A stretch of DNA of 64,000 bases from NCBI RefSeq assembly GCF_001180225.1, contig NZ_CVST01000040.1:124001-188000 (forward strand), given 5' to 3'. This stretch comes from Candidatus Pelagibacter communis (GTDB taxonomy: Bacteria; Pseudomonadota; Alphaproteobacteria; Pelagibacterales; Pelagibacteraceae). Within the stretch, counting starts at the first letter, position 1, and every line of letters starts with the position of its first letter. A model generated the notes under the pieces. That model worked only from the letters and a program-made list of their open reading frames with translations, ran no database searches and was not told the origin of the DNA. Positions 45,451 to 54,863 of the stretch are shown piece by piece. Position numbers and translations under genes: made by a program.

Positions 45451-45903
45451 TTAATCGATGCCTGTGATTTCAACACTTCTATTATTTAGCTCATTTTCAT
45501 ATTTAAATCTTAATACAATAACTTTTTCCTGAATATCTTTAACTAACTCTGGCCACTCAATAAAAGTAATTAAATTATCATTTTTTTCAAATATGTTTAG
45601 ATCATTAGTATCTCTTTTATTTTTAATCCTAAATAAATCGTAATGTTTTATCTTCTTAGAACCTACTTGATATTCATTTAATAAATTGAATGTTGGACTT
45701 GAAACTTCTGTAATAGGAAGATCTGAACTTTTTTGAAATTCATTAACCAAATATTTTATAAATGTAGTTTTACCCACACCCATTTCACCGTATAAAAATA
45801 TAATTTCTCCACCTTGTAAAAAATTTTTAAAACTTTCTGCTAAAACTTTTGTTGTTTCTTCTGAACTTATATCGATCTTGCTATTTTTAATAGCGATAGG
45901 CAT
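45451..45903 (-). CDS. tsaE: tRNA threonylcarbamoyladenosine ATPase subunit TsaE
   Basis: ATPase partner of TsaB/TsaD in t6A37 tRNA modification. The Walker A motif is [16 protein letters not shown]; the family motifs [10 protein letters not shown] and KHYDLFRI are present. The frame can start at a GTG (45933) deep inside ahcY. The ATG at 45903 (MPIAIKNSK) is chosen because it gives the normal family length (150 aa) and a 17-base overlap with ahcY. Confidence 0.9.
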   Translation of the reverse strand: MPIAIKNSKIDISSEETTKVLAESFKNFLQGGEIIFLYGEMGVGKTTFIKYLVNEFQKSSDLPITEVSSPTFNLLNEYQVGSKKIKHYDLFRIKNKRDTNDLNIFEKNDNLITFIEWPELVKDIQEKVIVLRFKYENELNNRSVEITGID

Positions 45904-47173
45904 CTGGTTTGAATGGGCCTTCTGTACCAACACTTATGTAATCTGCTTGTTCTTTTGATAATTTTGTTAATTTAGCCCCAACTTTTTTCAAATGTAATGT
46001 TGCTACTTTTTCATCTAAGTGCTTGGGTAAAACATAAACTTTATTTTCATAATTTTTATGGTTATGCCAAAGTTCTATTTGAGCAATTACTTGATTGGTA
46101 AAAGATGCGCTCATTACGAAACTTGGATGTCCAGTTGCACAACCTAAATTAACTAATCTTCCCTCGGCTAAAAGGATAATTCTCTTTCCACTTGGTAGTT
46201 CGATTTCATGTACTTGGGGCTTAACTTCTGTCCATTTGTAATTTTTCAATGCCTCGACTTGTATTTCATTATCAAAGTGTCCAATATTACATAAGATTGC
46301 TCTATCTTTCATATCTCTCATATGATCAGCTGTAACTATATCTTTATTTCCAGTTGCTGTAACAACTATGTCTGCTCTACTAATAGCTTCTTCCATTAAA
46401 ACTACTTCATAACCTTCCATTGCTGCTTGAAGTGCACAAATAGGATCTGCTTCAGTAACAAGAACTCTAGCACCACTTTGTCTTAAAGATGCGGCACTTC
46501 CTTTTCCAACGTCACCAAAACCAGCAACTATTGCAATTTTACCCGACATCATAACATCAGTAGCTCTTCTGATACCATCAACTAAACTTTCTCTACATCC
46601 ATATAAGTTATCAAATTTAGATTTCGTTACAGAGTCATTAACGTTTATTGCAGGAACTAATAGAGAATTATCTTTCTCCATTTTATTTAATGCTTTAATT
46701 CCAGTTGTAGTCTCCTCAGAAACACCTTTTATATCTTTCATCAAATCTTGGTATTCATTATGCATGATGGCAGTTAAATCTCCCCCATCATCTAATAACA
46801 TGTTGGGTTTCCAATCAGGTTTTCCAACTATTGTTTGTTTAATACACCATAAGTACTCTTCTTCTGTTTCACCTTTCCATGCATAAACAGGAATGCCAGC
46901 TTTTGCTATTGCTGCTGCTGCATGGTCTTGTGTAGAAAATATATTACAAGATGACCATCTTACTTCTGCTCCGAGATCTACTAATGTCTCTATTAGCACT
47001 GCTGTTTGAATAGTCATATGAAGACATCCAATAATTCTAGCACCTTTTAATGGTTTTTCTTTTGAATACTCTTCTCTTAATGCCATTAAACCAGGCATTT
47101 CACTTTCTGCGATAGAAATTTCTTTTCTTCCAAATTCAGCTTGGGAAATATCTTTAACTTTAAAATCATCCAT
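45887..47173 (-). CDS. ahcY: Adenosylhomocysteinase (SAH hydrolase)
   Basis: Splits S-adenosylhomocysteine into homocysteine and adenosine, relieving product inhibition of methyltransferases. NAD-binding motif [14 protein letters not shown], the signature [16 protein letters not shown], and the C-terminal KPDAYRY are all present. 428 aa, a compact form lacking the ~40-residue insertion found in many longer bacterial homologues. A good promoter ends 7 bases before the ATG, so the mRNA is probably leaderless. The chvG end lies 42 bases upstream. Confidence 0.96.
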   Translation of the reverse strand: MDDFKVKDISQAEFGRKEISIAESEMPGLMALREEYSKEKPLKGARIIGCLHMTIQTAVLIETLVDLGAEVRWSSCNIFSTQDHAAAAIAKAGIPVYAWKGETEEEYLWCIKQTIVGKPDWKPNMLLDDGGDLTAIMHNEYQDLMKDIKGVSEETTTGIKALNKMEKDNSLLVPAINVNDSVTKSKFDNLYGCRESLVDGIRRATDVMMSGKIAIVAGFGDVGKGSAASLRQSGARVLVTEADPICALQAAMEGYEVVLMEEAISRADIVVTATGNKDIVTADHMRDMKDRAILCNIGHFDNEIQVEALKNYKWTEVKPQVHEIELPSGKRIILLAEGRLVNLGCATGHPSFVMSASFTNQVIAQIELWHNHKNYENKVYVLPKHLDEKVATLHLKKVGAKLTKLSKEQADYISVGTEGPFKPDAYRY

Positions 47174-47180
47174 AGCGAGC

Positions 47181-47208
47181 TTTATACAGTTAAGTTCTAT
47201 TTTATCAA
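47181..47208 (-). promoter_or_regulatory. Sigma-70 promoter of ahcY, leaderless arrangement
   Basis: On the minus strand TTGATA (47208-47203) and TATAAA (47186-47181) are spaced 16 bases. Only 7 bases (GCTCGCT) separate the -10 from the ATG at 47173, so transcription should start at or one or two bases before the start codon. No Shine-Dalgarno sequence is present. Confidence 0.72.
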
Positions 47209-47215
47209 CTAAAGA

Positions 47216-48757
47216 TTATAAACCAGGAAATTGTATTTCTATCGATGCTCCTTGCTTATCTAGCCTATTGGATGCTTCAATTTTTCCATCATGAAGATCA
47301 ACTAAATTTTTTACAATATTTAAACCTAATCCTGAATGCTCACCAAAATTTTCTGGTCTATTACTGTAAAAACGATTAAAAATTTTTGAAGTATCTTTTT
47401 CTTTAAATCCTTGTCCTTCATCTAAAATTTTAACAATAACTTTTTTTTCTAATCCATTTGAAACATTCACGATTACCTCACTACCATCCTCACTAAATGA
47501 AATAGAATTATCCAATAAATTAGCAACGATTTGTTCAATCCTATTTTCTATTCCATTAATTAGATACTCTGACTTTCCATCATTTTGATAGTTTATACTT
47601 ATATTTTTCTTGAATTTATAAATGTTGTTATAATCATCAACAACAGATTGGATAATTGGTTGTATATCTAGTTTTTTCATTTGCTCTCTACTAAGGGCAA
47701 CTTCATCTTTCAACATTTGTGAATAATCTGTAATTAATCTTTCAATTCTTTGTACGTCATGAGTAAGAATATCTAAAAGCTTAGTTCTTTGATTTATATC
47801 TTTTGTATCTTTTAAAATTTCCGATGCACTTTTTAAAGATGCTAGTGGATTTCTTATTTCATGAACTAAATCTGTTGAGAAATTTTCTGCATGAGAAATT
47901 CGTTTTTGCAATTCATTAGTCATATCCTCCATTGAATTAGATAATAATCCCAATTCGTCATTTCTATTCTTCAAATTTTCAATTCCTGTTTTGCCAGGGT
48001 TTTTTTCTTTTACTTTGATTGTATATCCAACTAGGTTTTGAATTGGTTTAATAAAATATCTGCTAAGTACAAAAGAAAAAATTAAAATTACAAAACCAAC
48101 TGATATAGCTGTTCTAATTACAAATGCTTTTCTCTCGTCTATAGCTGTCTTAATCTCATTGGCGTTCTCTGAGATAACTATAAAACCTAAATTACTTTCA
48201 TCGCTTTTTACATTTTTAACTGTTGTAACTTTAAATTGATTTAAGTTATCTTCTGTAAAAGTATAATAATTTCCATAGTTATCTGAATTATTATACCTTT
48301 CTAATAAATCTTTAAATGAAGCCTTTGTTTCATTATTTTGAGAAGAATTATTTTCTTTGTTTTCATCTTCATTGACTTCTTCACTCAAACTTTCAAATTC
48401 AATTTTATCTAATCGTGTTGAAAAAGATCGTGGATCAAGATCTAAAGTATCAGTATCACCAATTAATTCTAATCTATTATCAAAGAAAATGACTCTATCT
48501 AAATTTTGAAAAATAAATCTTGTAGAAAATAAAAATTTTCTAATGTCATTTTCCTGAAATTTTATATTCAATCTTTTAATATTATCAATCGTATTATTAA
48601 TTATATTAATATGATCTTCAGATTTTTTTTTTAATAAACTTGGTTCAATATTAGTAAGATAAACAAGTGTAAATAAACCAATAATTGTAAATATTACAAA
48701 GTTTATAAATAGAAATTTTTTAAGAATAGAAAGAGTCTTTAAGTATTTACTAAACAT
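47216..48757 (-). CDS. chvG: Sensor histidine kinase ChvG-like
   Basis: 513-aa membrane histidine kinase. There are two transmembrane helices (about 14-35 and 212-232) flanking a periplasmic domain, then HAMP, then the dimerisation H-box HEIRNPLASL with the phospho-His, and HATPase motifs (N box DNSISFSEDG, G1 DEGQGF, G2 GLGLNIV). The ChvI partner lies directly upstream and shares one base. In alphaproteobacteria ChvG/ChvI senses envelope stress or acidity. The gene order chvI-chvG-ahcY is consistent with this class. Confidence 0.87.
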   Translation of the reverse strand: MFSKYLKTLSILKKFLFINFVIFTIIGLFTLVYLTNIEPSLLKKKSEDHINIINNTIDNIKRLNIKFQENDIRKFLFSTRFIFQNLDRVIFFDNRLELIGDTDTLDLDPRSFSTRLDKIEFESLSEEVNEDENKENNSSQNNETKASFKDLLERYNNSDNYGNYYTFTEDNLNQFKVTTVKNVKSDESNLGFIVISENANEIKTAIDERKAFVIRTAISVGFVILIFSFVLSRYFIKPIQNLVGYTIKVKEKNPGKTGIENLKNRNDELGLLSNSMEDMTNELQKRISHAENFSTDLVHEIRNPLASLKSASEILKDTKDINQRTKLLDILTHDVQRIERLITDYSQMLKDEVALSREQMKKLDIQPIIQSVVDDYNNIYKFKKNISINYQNDGKSEYLINGIENRIEQIVANLLDNSISFSEDGSEVIVNVSNGLEKKVIVKILDEGQGFKEKDTSKIFNRFYSNRPENFGEHSGLGLNIVKNLVDLHDGKIEASNRLDKQGASIEIQFPGL

Positions 48758-49464
48758 CAGCTAACATTCCATCTATATCCACTACCATATCTAGTTTCAA
48801 TAGCTGAAAAATCAGGATCTACTTTTTTGAATTTTTTTCTTATTCTTTTGACGTGACTATCAATAGTTCTATCTTCAATATCTGTATCTTCTCTGTAAGC
48901 AATGTCCATTAGTTGGGCTCTTTCTTTAATAATCCCAGGTCTTTTTGCCAATTCTTTAACAATCAAAAATTCAGTAGTTGTTAATTTATCTGGCAATTGT
49001 TTGCCATTCCACTCACACTCAAGCTGAGATGGATCAAGTTTTAATCTACCATGTGATATTAAGCTTTTATTTTCCTCTAATGTATTATTTGAGTCTTTTT
49101 TTCTTAATTGAACTCTTATTCTTTCAATCAAAACTTTAATTGAAAATCCTCCAGATTTTTTTACAAAATCATCTGCACCTAATTTTAATCCTAGCAACTC
49201 ATCAATTTCATCATCTTTGGATGTTAAAAATATTACTGGCAGAGAAGTTTTTTTTCTTAATTTCTTAAGTAATTCTTCGCCATCCATTTTTGGCATTTTA
49301 ATATCAATAACTGCTAAGTCAGGTGGCATTCTAGTAAGCCCAATTAATGCACTCTCTCCATCAATATATGTCTGAACTTTAAAACCCTCTTTTTCTAAAG
49401 CAATACTAAGACTAGTTAGTATATTTCTATCATCATCAATTAGAGCTATAGTTTGTTTTTGCAT
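48757..49464 (-). CDS. chvI: OmpR-family response regulator ChvI-like
   Basis: 235 aa: an N-terminal receiver domain and a C-terminal winged-helix DNA-binding domain. Phospho-acceptor Asp is in LAVIDIKMPKMDGEE, and the conserved Lys in FLTSKDDEID. The C-terminus has ERTIDSHVKRIRKKFKKVD and RYGSGYRW, typical of OmpR-type proteins. A TATAAT (49475-49480 region) stands 10 bases before the ATG without a Shine-Dalgarno sequence. It is the partner of the downstream kinase. Confidence 0.89.
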   Translation of the reverse strand: MQKQTIALIDDDRNILTSLSIALEKEGFKVQTYIDGESALIGLTRMPPDLAVIDIKMPKMDGEELLKKLRKKTSLPVIFLTSKDDEIDELLGLKLGADDFVKKSGGFSIKVLIERIRVQLRKKDSNNTLEENKSLISHGRLKLDPSQLECEWNGKQLPDKLTTTEFLIVKELAKRPGIIKERAQLMDIAYREDTDIEDRTIDSHVKRIRKKFKKVDPDFSAIETRYGSGYRWNVS

Positions 49465-49519
49465 TTATATTTTTATTATAAAAATATTAAATTGTTCTAA
49501 ATTAGGCAATTGAATATAA

Positions 49520-52294
49520 TTAGTGAAGCATTCCCCAATTATCACCAACATTTACATCAACTGTTAAAGGGGTAGAAAAAGAATGATAATCACTTTGAGT
49601 AACACTTGTCATCTCATTCTGTATTAACTTGACCATAGCCTTTTCCTCTTTTTTTGGAACTTCAAAAATAAGCTCGTCATGTATTTGAAGAAGTATTTTT
49701 GATTTCAAATTTTTTTCTTCATTTAATTTTTTGTCTAATCTGATCATTGCTAATCTCATAACTTCAGATGCCGATCCTTGAATTGGAGCATTAATTGCTG
49801 CTCTCTCTTGAAAATTTCTTACATTAAAATTTTTATCATTTATTCCATTAAAATGAGATCTTCTTCCGAATATGTTATTTACATAACCACTTTTTCTACA
49901 AAAATTAATTGTGCTATCCATATAAAATTTAATTTCGGGAAATTTAGCAAAATAAGCATTAAGAAATTCTTCTGCTTCATAATTAGAAACATTTATTTGT
50001 TTGGCTAAACCATACTGAGAAATTCCATAAATTATTCCAAAGTTAATTGCTTTAGCCTTCCTTCTGTGGTCTTGATTTACCTTTTTGATATCAATATTAA
50101 ATATTTGGCTAGCTGTTAATGAGTGAATATCCTCGTTATTTTTAAAAGCTTTTTTAAGTTCTTTAACATCTGCAAGATCTGCTAAAATTCTCATCTCAAT
50201 TTGATTGTAGTCTGCTGATATCAATAAATGATCTTTTTTAGCCTTAAACGCTTTTCTTATATCTTTTCCATCTTCAGATTTAATTGGAATATTTTGCAGA
50301 TTTGGATCACTTGAGGCCAATCTGCCTGTTGTTGTTGCTGCCAATAAAAAAGATGTATGAACCCTTTTTGTATTTGGATTAATATGCTCTGGCAAAGCGT
50401 CTGAGTAGGTATTTTTTAATTTTGAAACCTGTCTCCAATCTAATACTAATTTTGGAAATTCATGACCTTTGAAGGCTAAATCTTCTAAAACACTTGCGCT
50501 TGTTGCAAAACTTCCCTTTTTTGTTTTTTTTGTCCCTGCAATTTTAAGATCATTATAAATAATTTCTCCTAATTGTTTTGGTGAAGCAATGTTAAATTCT
50601 TTCTTTGAAATCTTGAAAACTTCTTTTTCAATTTTTTTAATTTTCTTATCAAATTTAGAGGAAAGAGAATTTAAAAATTTACTATCTACTTCAACACCTT
50701 CGATTTCCATGAATGCGAGTATTTTAATTAGTGGTTTTTCAAAAATCTCATAGATATTAAATAATTTTTCAGATTTTAAACTTTTGACAAATTTTTTATA
50801 TAATCTGAAGGTAACGTCTGCATCTTCTGCTGCGTAATTTTTTGCTGTTTCTAATTCTACTTCACTAAAATTTATTTCTTTTTTGCCAGTACCAACAATT
50901 TCTTTAAATGAAATTGTTTTATGTCCAAGATGGATATCCGAAAGGGTGTCCATGTTATGTCTATTTTTTCCAGCATCTAAAACATAAGACATAAGCATAG
51001 TATCTTCCATTGATGAAAGTGAAATGCCAAGTTTGTAGAGAACTATAAAATCAAATTTAATATTTTGACCAATTTTTTTAACACTTGGATCCTCTAATAA
51101 ATTTTTTAATTTATTGATAACACTATCTTTATTTAAACAATCCTGAGACTTATGACCAACTGGGATATAACAAGCTTTTCCAAATTTTGAACAAAGTGAA
51201 ATTCCAACTAAATCAGCCTGATGAGGGTCTAACGAACTTGTCTCTGTATCGACAGCAACCTCCCCCGCTTCCTCTGCTTCTTCTATCCACTCATCAATTT
51301 CATCAATATCTTTAATTAGATGATAGTCTTTATTATTTATTGGTTTTTGTTTTTCAGTAGATTTTAAATTATTTTCAGATCCAGATAACTTTGGTTCACC
51401 ATAAGCTGAAATTGCAGAACTTAATAATCTATTAAATTCCATTTCTCTTAAAAATTTATACAGTTTGTCTTTATCAACTTCTTTGAGTTTAAATTCTGTT
51501 AAGTTTTTATTTACAGGAGACTTGTTGTCTAGAGTCACAAGTTTTTTACTAATTAAAGCTTTATCTTTATTCTCTATTAAAGTTTCTCTTCTTTTGTTCT
51601 GTTTAATCTCATGGGCAGAGTCTAATAATTTTTCTAGAGTGCCATACTTATTAATTAATTCTGCGGCTGTTTTCACTCCTATTCCTGGAACACCAGGTAC
51701 GTTGTCACTACTATCACCTGCTAAAGATTGGACATCTATAACTTTTGAAGCATCAACACCAAACTTTTTAATCACATCGTCCTCTGTGATAAATTTATTT
51801 TTCATGGGATCAAAAATTCGAACGCCTTTTTTATAAAGCTGCATTAAATCTTTGTCGGATGAAACGATTGTAACTTTAGCTCCTTTTTTAAGAATTTGAT
51901 CAACATATGTGGCTATTAAATCGTCAGCTTCATAGTTAGGTAAATCCACAGAAGGTAAATTAAATGCTAAAACTGATTTTCTAATATATTCAAATTGAGG
52001 TGCCAAATCATCAGGGGCTTCAGATCGATTTGCTTTATAATCACTATAAATTTCATTTCTAAAGGTCTTTCTGGCTGAGTCAAAAATTACTGCAAAATGA
52101 GTTGGTTTTTGTAAATTTTGATCAGATTTTGAATCCTCTAATAATTTAAACAACATGCTACAAAATCCACTAACAGCACCTGTAGGTAGCCCATCACTTT
52201 TTCTAGTTAATGGTGGTAAGGCATAATAAGCTCTAAAAATATAACCAGAGCCATCAATTAAATAAAAATGATCTGTTTTTTGTATTTTATTCAT
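49520..52294 (-). CDS. polA: DNA polymerase I
   Basis: Replication and repair polymerase, 924 aa from the chosen start. It has an N-terminal 5'-3' exonuclease with YEADDLIATY and GDSSDNVPGVPGIGVKTA. The central 3'-5' exonuclease keeps its metal residues (VAVDTETSSLDP), so proofreading is probably active. The C-terminal polymerase has SADYNQIEMRILA and the terminal QIHDELIFEVP. The frame opens at a TTG at 52306; the ATG at 52294 (MNKIQKTDHFY) is preferred. It is divergent from bioY. Confidence 0.95.
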   Translation of the reverse strand: MNKIQKTDHFYLIDGSGYIFRAYYALPPLTRKSDGLPTGAVSGFCSMLFKLLEDSKSDQNLQKPTHFAVIFDSARKTFRNEIYSDYKANRSEAPDDLAPQFEYIRKSVLAFNLPSVDLPNYEADDLIATYVDQILKKGAKVTIVSSDKDLMQLYKKGVRIFDPMKNKFITEDDVIKKFGVDASKVIDVQSLAGDSSDNVPGVPGIGVKTAAELINKYGTLEKLLDSAHEIKQNKRRETLIENKDKALISKKLVTLDNKSPVNKNLTEFKLKEVDKDKLYKFLREMEFNRLLSSAISAYGEPKLSGSENNLKSTEKQKPINNKDYHLIKDIDEIDEWIEEAEEAGEVAVDTETSSLDPHQADLVGISLCSKFGKACYIPVGHKSQDCLNKDSVINKLKNLLEDPSVKKIGQNIKFDFIVLYKLGISLSSMEDTMLMSYVLDAGKNRHNMDTLSDIHLGHKTISFKEIVGTGKKEINFSEVELETAKNYAAEDADVTFRLYKKFVKSLKSEKLFNIYEIFEKPLIKILAFMEIEGVEVDSKFLNSLSSKFDKKIKKIEKEVFKISKKEFNIASPKQLGEIIYNDLKIAGTKKTKKGSFATSASVLEDLAFKGHEFPKLVLDWRQVSKLKNTYSDALPEHINPNTKRVHTSFLLAATTTGRLASSDPNLQNIPIKSEDGKDIRKAFKAKKDHLLISADYNQIEMRILADLADVKELKKAFKNNEDIHSLTASQIFNIDIKKVNQDHRRKAKAINFGIIYGISQYGLAKQINVSNYEAEEFLNAYFAKFPEIKFYMDSTINFCRKSGYVNNIFGRRSHFNGINDKNFNVRNFQERAAINAPIQGSASEVMRLAMIRLDKKLNEEKNLKSKILLQIHDELIFEVPKKEEKAMVKLIQNEMTSVTQSDYHSFSTPLTVDVNVGDNWGMLH

Positions 52295-52405
52295 GAGGAT
52301 TAACAAATATTACATTGCTAACAATTTCTGTATATAAAAAAATAAAATTAAATCTTAAGACTAATATAGCTAGATTATTTTTTATATTTTGAGTATTATT
52401 TTAAT

Positions 52406-52957
52406 ATGGAACTTACAAAAAACTTAACACAAACAAAAATCATAAAATCTTTATTAGCAGTAATTCTAGGTTCAATTGCTTTAACTATTTCTGCAAAAAT
52501 TAAGATTCCATTTTATCCAGTTCCAATGACAATGCAGACATTTGTTGTGTTATTCTTAGGTGTAAGCTTAGGTTATAAAATTGGTTTAGCTTCTGTAGGT
52601 TTGTATTTGTTAGAGGGTATTGCAGGATTACCAGTATTTTCAAATTCCCCAGAAAAAGGAGTTGGTATAGTCTATTTTACTGGTCCAACGATGGGATATT
52701 TAATTGGTTTCTTAACTGCTTGTTATTTAGCATCAAAAATTAATACAAAAGATAGTTTAATAAATATTTTAACTAAATTAGTTATTGCAACCTCTACGAT
52801 TTATATCTTGGGTTTAATATGGCTAGGTACTTTGATTGGTTGGGATAAACCAATATTCTCACTAGGTGCAAAACCTTTTTTATTAGCAGAATTATTTAAA
52901 ATTGTTATTTTAGCTTTAGTTGCTAAACAAATAATTAAAATTAGAAATATTATCTAG
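52406..52957 (+). CDS. bioY: Biotin transporter subunit BioY
   Basis: 183-aa membrane S-component of an ECF-type biotin importer, six helices. Family patterns are seen: ISAKIKIPFYPVPMTMQTF, GVSLGYKIGLASVGLYLLEG, PVFSN, and GPTMGYLIGFL. No bioM/bioN energising genes are adjacent; BioY alone can transport biotin in some bacteria. SAR11 cells are known to depend on some external vitamins, which would fit. It overlaps the convergent regA by 8 bases. Confidence 0.91.
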   Translation: MELTKNLTQTKIIKSLLAVILGSIALTISAKIKIPFYPVPMTMQTFVVLFLGVSLGYKIGLASVGLYLLEGIAGLPVFSNSPEKGVGIVYFTGPTMGYLIGFLTACYLASKINTKDSLINILTKLVIATSTIYILGLIWLGTLIGWDKPIFSLGAKPFLLAELFKIVILALVAKQIIKIRNII

Positions 52958-53513
52958 GAGATCTTTTAGATAGAATTCTTTGAAGAGTTCTTCTATGCAT
53001 CTTCAATCTTCGAGCTGTTTCGGAAACATTCCTATTACATAATTCAAATACTCTATGGATATGTTCCCATTTAACTCTATCAGCTGACATTGGATTTTCT
53101 GGTGGTGCTGCTTTTTTAGCTGGATCTGCCAACAATGCTTTTTCTACATCTTCTGCATCTGCTGGTTTTGCTAAGTAATCAATTGCACCTTCTTTAATTG
53201 CTGCAACTGCTGTGGGAATATTTCCATAACCAGTTAGCATTATAATTCGGCTATCATTATTTGAAGATTGAATTTCCTTAACAACCTCAAGACCATTGCC
53301 ATCTCCAAGTCTTAAGTCTACTACTGCAAAACCTGGTTTTTTACTTTTAACAGATTCAATACCTTTTTTTACACTCTCAGCTTGAAAAACTTCAAAGCCC
53401 TTTTTTTCCATTGCTCTTGCAAGTCTTTCTCTAAAAGGATTATCGTCATCTGCAATTAGAAGTGATTTATTTTCAAAATCACTTAAATTTTGTAATTTGG
53501 CTTCGTTTTTCAT
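52950..53513 (-). CDS. regA: RegA/ActR/PrrA-type redox response regulator
   Basis: 187 aa from the chosen start: receiver domain followed by a short Pro/Ala linker and a Fis-type HTH. The phospho-acceptor Asp is in FAVVDLRLGDGNGLEV, and the C-terminus NVSETARRLKMHRRTLQRILSKRSPR is the nearly invariant RegA helix-turn-helix. The frame extends to ATG 53552, with another ATG at 53522; ATG 53513 gives the usual family length. No regB kinase gene is adjacent. It controls redox-responsive energy metabolism in other alphaproteobacteria. Confidence 0.88.
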   Translation of the reverse strand: MKNEAKLQNLSDFENKSLLIADDDNPFRERLARAMEKKGFEVFQAESVKKGIESVKSKKPGFAVVDLRLGDGNGLEVVKEIQSSNNDSRIIMLTGYGNIPTAVAAIKEGAIDYLAKPADAEDVEKALLADPAKKAAPPENPMSADRVKWEHIHRVFELCNRNVSETARRLKMHRRTLQRILSKRSPR

Positions 53514-53625
53514 AACCAACATATGGGGTCTAAATCTAATATTACAATACATGAAAAATATGCATATCAGGCTTGAATTATTTACTTTACATTACCTACG
53601 TTTACTTTATATGCCTCAAATTATT

Positions 53626-53650
53626 AAAGTTTTATTAAAAACTTTTTTTT
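53626..53650 (+). promoter_or_regulatory. Terminator-like AT hairpin in the leader of the polyamine operon
   Basis: Arms AAAGTTTT (53626-53633) and AAAACTTT (53638-53645) around an ATTA loop, followed by T residues. The stem is 8 bp with only one G-C pair on each side, so it is weak. It could be an attenuator or only a chance AT palindrome. It lies 16 bases before the Shine-Dalgarno sequence of the decarboxylase gene. Confidence 0.35.
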
Positions 53651-53678
53651 ATTAAATTTTTTTTTGGAGGCATATGAA

Positions 53679-54863
53679 ATGCAAAAATTTAAGTCAGTTG
53701 AAGAACTTATAAATCAGCTGAAACCTGAAAAACCTGTTTATTGTATTAGGAAGAAATCCATAGAGTCTTCGGTTAAATTTTTCTTAGATAAATTCCCTGG
53801 AAAAATATTATATGCAGTCAAAACAAACCCACATCCTGAAGTTATTCAAACTATTTTAAATAATGGTGTAAACCAATTTGATGTTGCCTCGATAGAGGAA
53901 ATTAAGGCCATAAGAAAAATAACTCAAAATGCAAAATGTTCTTACATGCATACAATAAAAAGTAGAGAAAGTATAAAAGAGGCCTATTTTAATTATGGTG
54001 TAAAAACTTTCTCATTAGATACAAAAGAAGAGTTAATTAAAATTATTGAAAGCACAAATAATGCAAAAGATTTAGAATTATTTGTAAGAGTTGCTGTTTC
54101 AAATGAGCATGCTGAAATTGATTTATCTAAAAAATTTGGAGCACTAACATCTGAAGCTGTGGGATTGCTAAGATTAGTAAAACAATACGCAAAAAAAATT
54201 GGATTAAGTTTCCATGTTGGATCACAGTGTATGCACCCAATTTCATACGCCAAAGGTATAAATGAGATTGGAAATATAATTAAAAAAACAAAAATAATCC
54301 CTGATACAATAAATGTTGGTGGTGGATTTCCAACAATTTATCCAGATTTAATTCCTCAATCATTAGATGAATACTTCAATGAAATTAAAAAAAGTTTATC
54401 TAATTTAAAATTAGAAAAGTTGCCAGAGATAATTTGTGAACCAGGAAGAGCATTGGTTGCAGAAAGTGGTTCAACAATTGTTAAAGTTAATTTAAGAAAA
54501 AAACAAAAACTTTATATAAACGATGGAACATATGGAACTCTATTTGATGCAGGAACACCTAACATAGTTTATCCATCTAAAATGATCAAAGAAAATTCAA
54601 ATAAAATAATTTCAAAAAAATTGACTGCTTTTGATTTCTTCGGTCCTACTTGCGATAGCATGGATTATATGAAAGGACCTTTTTTATTACCAAATAATAT
54701 TAAGGAAAATGATTACATAGAGCTTGGTCAACTTGGAGCATATGGATTAACTTTTAGAACACAATTCAACGGTTACTATTCAGATGAAATTTATGAAGTT
54801 GAAGATAAACCGATAATGTCAATGTATGAAAAAGACGTTAACAGCGCTCATATGGTTGCTTAA
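53679..54863 (+). CDS. Type III PLP-dependent ornithine/amino-acid decarboxylase
   Basis: Alanine-racemase-fold decarboxylase, 394 aa. The PLP Lys48 is in YAVKTNPHPEV; the Gly-rich phosphate loop is NVGGGFPTIYP and the C-terminal catalytic Cys is in FFGPTCDSMD, as in ornithine decarboxylases. It probably makes putrescine (or cadaverine/agmatine) for polyamine synthesis. The frame begins at a TTG (53664), but the ATG at 53679 is chosen: GGAGG at 53666-53670 is ideally spaced 8 bases before it. The end overlaps the next gene by one base. Confidence 0.85.
   Translation: MQKFKSVEELINQLKPEKPVYCIRKKSIESSVKFFLDKFPGKILYAVKTNPHPEVIQTILNNGVNQFDVASIEEIKAIRKITQNAKCSYMHTIKSRESIKEAYFNYGVKTFSLDTKEELIKIIESTNNAKDLELFVRVAVSNEHAEIDLSKKFGALTSEAVGLLRLVKQYAKKIGLSFHVGSQCMHPISYAKGINEIGNIIKKTKIIPDTINVGGGFPTIYPDLIPQSLDEYFNEIKKSLSNLKLEKLPEIICEPGRALVAESGSTIVKVNLRKKQKLYINDGTYGTLFDAGTPNIVYPSKMIKENSNKIISKKLTAFDFFGPTCDSMDYMKGPFLLPNNIKENDYIELGQLGAYGLTFRTQFNGYYSDEIYEVEDKPIMSMYEKDVNSAHMVA

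Noticed and set aside
47174-47215. SAM or SAH riboswitch upstream of ahcY
   Set aside because: Only 42 bases separate ahcY from chvG, and the promoter occupies most of them. No aptamer could fit in the transcribed leader.
53553-53665. speF-type leader RNA in front of the decarboxylase
   Set aside because: The gap is only about 110-125 bases and shows no stable GC-containing structure beyond one AT hairpin; the described speF element is longer. A covariance-model search would settle it.
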